Shown: positions 58,627 through 64,000 of the stretch, in pieces
Layout of the letters: each line of letters starts with the position of its first letter
How positions within the stretch are numbered: the stretch's first letter is position 1
DNA from: Haloferax mediterranei ATCC 33500
GTDB taxonomy: Archaea; Halobacteriota; Halobacteria; Halobacteriales; Haloferacaceae
Direction of reading: 5' to 3'
Length of the DNA stretch: 64,000 bases
Assembly (NCBI RefSeq): GCF_000306765.2
Contig: NC_017941.2
Span: forward strand, 868,001 to 932,000
The notes under the pieces: model-generated
What the model was told of the DNA's origin: nothing
The model's database searches: none
Seen by the model: only the letters and a program-made list of their open reading frames with translations
Position numbers and translations under genes: made by a program

Positions 58627-59781
58627 TTAGATGTAGTCGTGCTCGGCGAGGCGCTCGACGGCTTCGCGGAGTCGCTCTTCACTTGCAGCGTAGGAGATGC
58701 GGGCGTAGCCCGGGGCGTTGAAGGCGCTACCGGGGACGGTCGCAACCTTCGCGTCCTGAATCGCACCTTCACACCATGCCTGGTCGTCGTCGTCGACGGG
58801 GAGCATCATGTAGAACGCGCCTTTCGGAACGGCAACGTCCACGTCGTGTTCGGCGAGGAGGTCCACGAGCATGTCGCGGCGGCCTTCGAACGCCTGACGC
58901 ATCTCTTCGACCGTGTCGTCGGTACGCTCGGAGAGCGCCTCGACGCCGGCGTGCTGGACGAAGTTGACCGCACAGGAGACCGAGTGCGAGTGCAGCTTGC
59001 CAGCCTGCGAGATGAGGTCCGAGGGGGCGTGCAGGTAGCCGAGCCGCCAGCCGGTCATCGAGAAGGCCTTCGAGAAGCCGTTGATGGTGATGGTTCGGTC
59101 TTCCATCCCGTCGAGGGAGCCGAGCGAGGTGTGCTCGAAGCCGTCGTAGGTGATGCGCTCGTAAATCTCGTCGGAGATGACGGCGATATCGTGTTCGACC
59201 GCGAGGTCGCGGACGCCTTCGAGCGCCGCGTCGGAGAAGACACCGCCGGTCGGGTTCGACGGCGAGTTGACGACGAGCAGTTTGGTCTCGTCGGAGACCG
59301 CCTCGGCGAGTTCGTCGAGCGCGGGTTCGAGACGGAAGTCGTGCTGTGCGAGGTCGACGCGGTTCAGGGAACCACCGGCGAGTTTGACCATCGCCTCGTA
59401 GGACACCCACGCGGGGTCCAGTAGGACGACTTCGTCGCCGTCGTCGATGACGGTCTGGAACGTCTCGTAGAGCGCCTGCTTGCCGCCGGGCGTGACGATA
59501 ACCTCGTCGGCCTCGGCGTCGACGCCGTTCCCGCGGAGCTTTGCCGCGATTGCTTCTTTGAGGTCCGGAATCCCGTTCGAGGAGGTGTAGCCCGTATGTC
59601 CGGCGTCCATTGCGTCCTTCGCAGCCTGAACGATGTTGTCCGGCGTCGGGAAGTCCGGTGCACCGACCGAGAGGTCGACTACGTCTTCACCCTCTGCTTC
59701 CAGTTCACTCGCGAGGTTCGAGATGGCGAGCGTCGCGCTTGGTTCGACCCTGCCAACCCGGTCGCTGAAATCGAAGTTCAT
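58627..59781 (-). CDS. PLP-dependent aminotransferase, aspartate type
   Basis: 384 aa. The class I/II fold is shown by D-L-S-V-G-A-P-D-F, P-S-N-P-T-G-G-V, and the PLP-binding Lys in N-G-F-S-K-A-F-S-M-T-G-W-R-L-G-Y. Probably an aspartate or aromatic aminotransferase. Overlaps the ribH gene by 4 bp (its ATG is coupled to the ribH stop). Confidence 0.93.
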   Translation of the reverse strand: MNFDFSDRVGRVEPSATLAISNLASELEAEGEDVVDLSVGAPDFPTPDNIVQAAKDAMDAGHTGYTSSNGIPDLKEAIAAKLRGNGVDAEADEVIVTPGGKQALYETFQTVIDDGDEVVLLDPAWVSYEAMVKLAGGSLNRVDLAQHDFRLEPALDELAEAVSDETKLLVVNSPSNPTGGVFSDAALEGVRDLAVEHDIAVISDEIYERITYDGFEHTSLGSLDGMEDRTITINGFSKAFSMTGWRLGYLHAPSDLISQAGKLHSHSVSCAVNFVQHAGVEALSERTDDTVEEMRQAFEGRRDMLVDLLAEHDVDVAVPKGAFYMMLPVDDDDQAWCEGAIQDAKVATVPGSAFNAPGYARISYAASEERLREAVERLAEHDYI

Positions 59782-60182
59782 GCCAACGCCTCCACCATAT
59801 CAGTCGCAGCGTAAACCGCTTCCGCACCTTTGCTGATGCGTTCGCGCGCTTCAGCGCCGCTCATTCCGGGTCCGGAGACGCCGAAGGTGACGGGCTTATC
59901 GCGGTCTAGCGAGACCTCGGTCAGGGACTTCGCCGCCGCGTCGGCGATAACCTCGTCGTGGTTGGTGTCGCCGGTGACGATTGCGCCGACGACGGCGACG
60001 GCGTCGATGTCGTCACGGCGGGCGAGTCGGTCGGCCGCGAGCGGGGAGTCGTACGCGCCGGGGACGTGAATCGTCTCGACGACCTCTGCATCGCGTTCGG
60101 CGGCGGCGTCGTGTGCCGCCTCCTTCATCTGTTCTGTGACCGATGAGTTGAATCGGGCCACTACGAGTCCGAGAGAGACCAT
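59778..60182 (-). CDS. ribH: 6,7-dimethyl-8-ribityllumazine synthase
   Basis: 134 aa, the short archaeal length. G-A-Y-D-S-P-L (substrate site), G-A-I-V-T-G-D-T-N-H-D-E and F-G-V-S motifs. Penultimate step of riboflavin synthesis, 5-amino-6-ribitylaminouracil plus dihydroxybutanone phosphate. Upstream gene of a two-gene operon with the aminotransferase. Confidence 0.93.
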   Translation of the reverse strand: MVSLGLVVARFNSSVTEQMKEAAHDAAAERDAEVVETIHVPGAYDSPLAADRLARRDDIDAVAVVGAIVTGDTNHDEVIADAAAKSLTEVSLDRDKPVTFGVSGPGMSGAEARERISKGAEAVYAATDMVEALA

Positions 60183-60292
60183 AGCCGACCCTTCCCGTGC
60201 CGGATAAAAGAACTACCGACACCCACCGAAATTACCCTTGTCGCCGACTTGCAAACATAACAGTTGTATTGTCGGCGCGGGGATGGGTGGAC

Positions 60293-62041
60293 ATGAGTAC
60301 AGACAGTGGGACCGAAACGGTGACCCGGTCCCGTGCCCTCCTGGCACTCGTCGGCGCAGTTGTCGTCGCCCTCCTCGTCCGTCTCGTCTCGCTCGGCGGA
60401 CGAATCTTCCACTGGGACGAGGGGCGCGTCGGCTACTGGATTCTCCGCTATCACGAGACTGGCGAATTTTCGTACCGTCCGATAATTCACGGCCCGTTCC
60501 TTCCCGTCGTCAACGATTACATCTTCGCGGTACTCCCGGCGTCGGACTTCAGCGCCCGCCTTCCAGTCGCCATCGTCGGCGGCCTACTCCCGCTTTCAGT
60601 GTGGCTCTTCCGCGAGCACCTTCGACGTGACGAGATGGTGGCGCTCGCGGTCTTCTTCGCCGCCAATCCGCTTCTCGTCTACTACTCCCGGTTCATGCGA
60701 AACGACGTGCTCGTGGCGACGTTCTCGGTTTTCGCCCTCGGGTTCGCCGTCCGCGCCTACGATACCGGCCGCCTCGCGTATCTCATCCCGGCAGGGGCCT
60801 CGTTCGCCACCGGCGCGGCGGCGAAAGAGAACTACGTCGTCTACCTGCTTTGTTTCCTCGGAGCGGCGTTCCTCGTCTTCGACCATCGACTGCTCGCACG
60901 CACGTCAGCGGGAGATTCCGCCCGAGACATCCTCTTTTCCGAACTCCCTGCGAGTATCCGTGACCGCCTTCGCGCCCGCGGAGCGGGCAGTCTCGGATAC
61001 GGCGTAATCCGGTTCGGCGCTGGTGTGCTCGGCGGTTTGCTCGCGTTCTTCCTCGTGTTCGTGTTCTTCTACGCGCCCCGTCCGGACCTCTGGAACGTGT
61101 TCGGAAACCAGGCGGCGCTCCCCGGGGTCATCGAAACCGGGACCGTTGGTGTAATCACCGAGATGGTGGATAGTTGGATTGGTGGCGGACACCAGTCGCA
61201 CGACTATCTCCCGTACCTGAAGGACTTCCTCGAAACGTTCGTCTACGGCGCGCCGGTGCTCATCGTCTTCGCGCTCGTCGGCATCATCGTCGACCGCTAC
61301 GGTGTCGTCGCGGGCCGAATCCGCTGGCTCGTCGCGTTCGCAACGTACTGGGGTGTAGTGAGCATCTTCGGCTACCCGCTTGCGACCGACATCCAAGCCC
61401 CGTGGGTGGTCGTCCACGCGGTCGTTCCGTTGGCGATTCCGGCCGCAGTCGGGGCCGCGTTCGTCTTCCGCTCCGGGACGAAGGCGCTCGAATCGCGCGA
61501 CACCGTCGGACTCGGCCTCGCCGCCCTCGTCCTTGTCGCTTCCGTCGGCGGCATCGCGGCCGCGAACGTCGATTACTGGAACGCCTCGACCGGCGAAGAC
61601 CAGGTCGTCCTCCAGTGGGCACAACCCGAAAACGACCTGAAGGGAACGCTCGACGACGTCGACCGCGTCGCCGCGACCAACGAGGGAACCGACGTGCTGC
61701 TGTACGGGACGCACCCGCCGAACAACGACGAGACGCACTTCTACGTTGCAAACGAGTCGCACCCGCTACGCGGGCCGTCGTGGCATAGCCGTCTCCCGCT
61801 GCCGTGGTACTTCGAGGAGGCCGACGTGGACCGAACGAGCAGCCCGCCGGATGCGGGTGTTTCAAACGCGACTGAGAACGCACCGCCGGTCGTCGTCGCC
61901 TACGAGTGGGACCGCGACGAACTCGAATCGGAACTCGACGGCTACGTCGTCCGACAGCACGCATTCAAACTCTGGAACGAGGATGTCGTCGTCTTCATCG
62001 ACCAGGATGCACTCGACGCGGCGAACTCGACAGAGCGCTGA
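60293..62041 (+). CDS. Glycosyltransferase-39-like polytopic membrane protein
   Basis: 582 aa from the ATG at 60293. About ten helices. The conserved acidic pair appears as H-W-D-E-G-R-V-G-Y-W in the first loop, with R-F-M-R-N-D-V in a later loop. C-terminal 180 residues are extracellular. Matches the flippase-activity-associated/TIGR03663 type of GT39-like proteins (as in Agl23). Probably acts in surface-glycan assembly; specific step unknown. Confidence 0.85.
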   Translation: MSTDSGTETVTRSRALLALVGAVVVALLVRLVSLGGRIFHWDEGRVGYWILRYHETGEFSYRPIIHGPFLPVVNDYIFAVLPASDFSARLPVAIVGGLLPLSVWLFREHLRRDEMVALAVFFAANPLLVYYSRFMRNDVLVATFSVFALGFAVRAYDTGRLAYLIPAGASFATGAAAKENYVVYLLCFLGAAFLVFDHRLLARTSAGDSARDILFSELPASIRDRLRARGAGSLGYGVIRFGAGVLGGLLAFFLVFVFFYAPRPDLWNVFGNQAALPGVIETGTVGVITEMVDSWIGGGHQSHDYLPYLKDFLETFVYGAPVLIVFALVGIIVDRYGVVAGRIRWLVAFATYWGVVSIFGYPLATDIQAPWVVVHAVVPLAIPAAVGAAFVFRSGTKALESRDTVGLGLAALVLVASVGGIAAANVDYWNASTGEDQVVLQWAQPENDLKGTLDDVDRVAATNEGTDVLLYGTHPPNNDETHFYVANESHPLRGPSWHSRLPLPWYFEEADVDRTSSPPDAGVSNATENAPPVVVAYEWDRDELESELDGYVVRQHAFKLWNEDVVVFIDQDALDAANSTER

Positions 62042-62136
62042 GTCGTCAACGAGCCTACGTTTGAGGGCGCTGAAGTCGTCGATGATAGCTCTATTTTATC
62101 CACGAACGTGAGTATTTGGGCATCCAAGGTGGCAAC

Positions 62137-62144
62137 GTTTATGC
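62137..62144 (+). promoter_or_regulatory. TATA-like box of purK
   Basis: GTTTATGC about 28 bp before the GTG at 62168; this supports the GTG over the upstream ATG. Confidence 0.5.
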
Positions 62145-62167
62145 ACCGACATACTAAACCGGCGATT

Positions 62168-63316
62168 GTGACCGTCACTGTACCCGGACCCACGCTCGGC
62201 GTCGTCGGCGGGGGCCAACTCGGGCGTATGCTCGGTGAGGCCGCCGCGCCGCTCGGCGTCGACATCGTCGTCCTCGACCCGACACCCGACTGCCCGGCCG
62301 CAGCGGTTGCCGACCAAATCGTCGGCGACTTCGACGACCCCGAGGCGATGGCGGAACTCGCCGCACGGGCCGATGCACTGACGTTCGAAATCGAACTCGC
62401 GGACCCCGACCTCCTCGACGAACTCGCTTCCGAGGAAGAAATCGCGGTCCACCCGTCTCCCGACGCGCTGCGAACTATCGAAGACAAACTCGTCCAGAAA
62501 AAGACGTTCGGCGACGCCGGAATCCCGATTCCGCCGTTCCACCGCGTCGACGACGCGGACGACCTTCGCGCCGCCCTCGACGAGTTCGGGTCGGTCATGC
62601 TGAAAGCCCGAACCGGCGGTTACGACGGCCGCGGAAACGTTCCGGTCACCGACCTCGAAGACGCGGAAGATGCTATCGAGGCGGTCGGCGGCCCGGCCAT
62701 GGCGGAGGCCTTCGTCGATTTCGAGCGCGAACTGTCCGTCATCGGCGTTCGCGGCGAAGACGAGATTCGAACCTTCCCTGTCGGCGAGAACGTCCACGAG
62801 GAGGAGATTCTCCGGGAGACTATCGTTCCGGCGCGGACGACCGATGAAGTCAGCGAAGAAGCCGACCGGGTTGCTCGTGAGGTGCTCTCGCATCTGCCCG
62901 GTCGCGGCGTCTTCGGTATCGAACTCTTCGAGACGGCGGACGGCGACGTGCTCGTGAACGAAGTCGCCCCGCGCCCGCACAACTCGGGTCACTGGACCAT
63001 CGAGGGCGCGCTTTGCTCGCAGTTCGAACAGCACGTTCGTGCCGTCCTCGGATGGCCACTCGGGGCGACGACCCGCCGCTCGCCCACCGTGATGGCGAAC
63101 ATCCTCGGAACCGTCGACGAGTCGCGTCCGGCCCACCTCGGCGGTCTCGCAGACCCGCTCTGTGAACCCGGCGTCTCGCTGCACTGGTACGGCAAAGACG
63201 AGGCCCGACCCCTGCGGAAGATGGGCCATCTCACCGCCGTCGGCAACGATGAGACGGATGTAGAGACGCTTCTCGGACGCGCACGTGAACTCCGAGACGG
63301 TCTTCGCTTCGACTGA
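62168..63316 (+). CDS. purK: N5-carboxyaminoimidazole ribonucleotide synthase (PurK)
   Basis: 382 aa from GTG 62168, chosen because a TATA-like box fits and the family starts at this point. ATP-grasp enzyme: N-terminal G-V-V-G-G-G-Q-L-G-R-M, A-R-T-G-G-Y-D-G-R-G-N, E-V-A-P-R-P-H-N-S-G-H. Carboxylates AIR to N5-CAIR in purine synthesis. Followed by purE in the same direction. Confidence 0.96.
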   Translation: MTVTVPGPTLGVVGGGQLGRMLGEAAAPLGVDIVVLDPTPDCPAAAVADQIVGDFDDPEAMAELAARADALTFEIELADPDLLDELASEEEIAVHPSPDALRTIEDKLVQKKTFGDAGIPIPPFHRVDDADDLRAALDEFGSVMLKARTGGYDGRGNVPVTDLEDAEDAIEAVGGPAMAEAFVDFERELSVIGVRGEDEIRTFPVGENVHEEEILRETIVPARTTDEVSEEADRVAREVLSHLPGRGVFGIELFETADGDVLVNEVAPRPHNSGHWTIEGALCSQFEQHVRAVLGWPLGATTRRSPTVMANILGTVDESRPAHLGGLADPLCEPGVSLHWYGKDEARPLRKMGHLTAVGNDETDVETLLGRARELRDGLRFD

Positions 63317-63429
63317 GCAACCAGCGACCACTCTTCGACTGAGTAACCGGCAACCTAACCACCCTAACCGATACAACCGACTCGAACTGACTCCCTTTCG
63401 AGTACCACATCCCACACAAACAGACACCA

Positions 63430-64000
63430 ATGACGACCGAACAGGACCTTATCGACGAACTGCACGCACAGGCCGACGATGACCGCGACCCCGAAACGAC
63501 GCCCGACGTGGGCATCATCATGGGGTCCGACTCCGACCTCGATGTGATGTCCGGCGCGCACGAGGCACTGGACGCCCTCGGGTTCGGCGAGCAGACGGAC
63601 TACGAGAACGCTCCCGAAGAGCGCTTTACCTACGAGACGTACGTCGTCTCGGCGCACCGGACGCCGGACCTGCTGTACGCCTACGGCGAGACGGCTGCCG
63701 ACCGCGGTATCGAAGTCATCATCGCGGGCGCAGGCGGGAAGTCCGCGGACCTTCCGAACATGACGGCATCCATCGCGTACCCGACGCCCGTCGTCGGCGT
63801 CCCCGTCCAAGAGAAGTCCGTCGACTCCGTCATCGGGATGCCGACCGGTGCGCCCATCGTCGCCGTCGACGCCGGGAAATCGTTCAACGCGGCCCTTTCG
63901 GCTGTACAGATGCTCTCGCGCGGACACTCCGAACTCGAAGCCCGTCTCGTCGAGTATCACGACGACCTCGTCGCCGACGTGGCTGAGACCTCGGCCGCGC
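63430..64000 (+). CDS. purE: N5-CAIR mutase (PurE), 3'-truncated by the window
   Basis: 190 codons visible from the ATG at 63430 with no stop. Family motifs I-I-M-G-S-D-S-D, S-A-H-R-T-P and A-G-A-G-G-K-S-A-D-L-P. Converts the PurK product to CAIR. A 30-residue acidic N-terminal extension precedes the PurE fold. Confidence 0.95.
   Translation, partial: MTTEQDLIDELHAQADDDRDPETTPDVGIIMGSDSDLDVMSGAHEALDALGFGEQTDYENAPEERFTYETYVVSAHRTPDLLYAYGETAADRGIEVIIAGAGGKSADLPNMTASIAYPTPVVGVPVQEKSVDSVIGMPTGAPIVAVDAGKSFNAALSAVQMLSRGHSELEARLVEYHDDLVADVAETSAA

Noticed and set aside
62096..63430. 444-aa frame antisense to purK
   Set aside because: purK is unambiguous by motifs; the antisense frame has no recognisable domain.
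1..64000. CRISPR array
   Set aside because: No set of regularly spaced identical repeats of 25-40 bp was seen and no cas gene is present.

Overview
The window comes from a halophilic euryarchaeon, most likely Haloferax or a close relative. The evidence is high GC, very acidic proteins, TATA-like boxes about 25-30 bp upstream of start codons (leaderless transcription), HTH_10 regulators, a ba3-type oxidase cluster in the order cbaD-B-A-C, type III RuBisCO with AMP phosphorylase and ribose-1,5-bisphosphate isomerase, and a Hel308 helicase. The genus is inferred from gene content and from memory of gene order, not from a database search.

Region 1 (1-17919) is an accessory element that ends at the 3' end of a tRNA-Thr(CGU) gene (17920-17992, minus). 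Its left end lies outside the window. From 1 to 11208 it carries one tightly overlapping plus-strand operon: at least seven small or mid-size membrane proteins, a signal-peptide membrane protein (592 aa), a soluble partner, a P-loop ATPase, a 960-aa putative surface glycoprotein and an MCM helicase. This looks like an envelope, vesicle or transfer module coupled to replication, and it is the best candidate for an undescribed system. Next come an AT-rich PD-(D/E)XK-like cargo gene (11240-12034), a serine recombinase, a 34-aa acidic protein and a Fic/Doc protein. A 412-bp gap then holds four perfect hairpins. A minus-strand operon (17848-14123) encodes an ExK-motif protein, a Cys/His protein, a phage-type adenine methyltransferase and a 708-aa protein with twin C2HC fingers and an HTH.

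Region 2 (18000-29700) is core chromosome: Trm5, an HTH_10 regulator, two universal stress proteins, a DedA/TVP38 protein, a Ca-type P-ATPase, a flavin-nucleotide-binding-like protein and a copper-handling trio (74-aa His-tailed protein, SafE-like CxxxC membrane protein, CcoI/FixI-like Cu ATPase). The trio diverges from the ba3 oxidase operon cbaDBAC (29777-32583), so copper delivery and oxidase assembly are probably linked.

Region 3 (32700-47600) holds a stress protein, KDPG aldolase, beta-carbonic anhydrase, a pair of bacterial-PH-domain membrane proteins, a coiled-coil protein with a metallophosphoesterase, a CopD-like membrane protein, an S9 peptidase, a DUF2071-like protein, an aldo/keto reductase, a macro-domain protein, an Old Yellow Enzyme-type oxidoreductase, an ArsR-like regulator with its membrane partner, and a thioredoxin.

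Region 4 (47730-64000) contains the complete archaeal AMP salvage pathway within 6.4 kb (AMP phosphorylase, R15P isomerase, type III RuBisCO), interrupted by an HTH_10 regulator and an orphan fused NuoCD. It continues with a cation/Ca antiporter, a Hel308-type helicase, a Tat lipoprotein, an aminotransferase with lumazine synthase, a glycosyltransferase-39-like membrane protein, and purK-purE (purE runs off the window). Several intergenic regions hold unusually strong inverted repeats (13854-13980, 17866-17885, 19126-19253, 20623-20693) that no gene explains.
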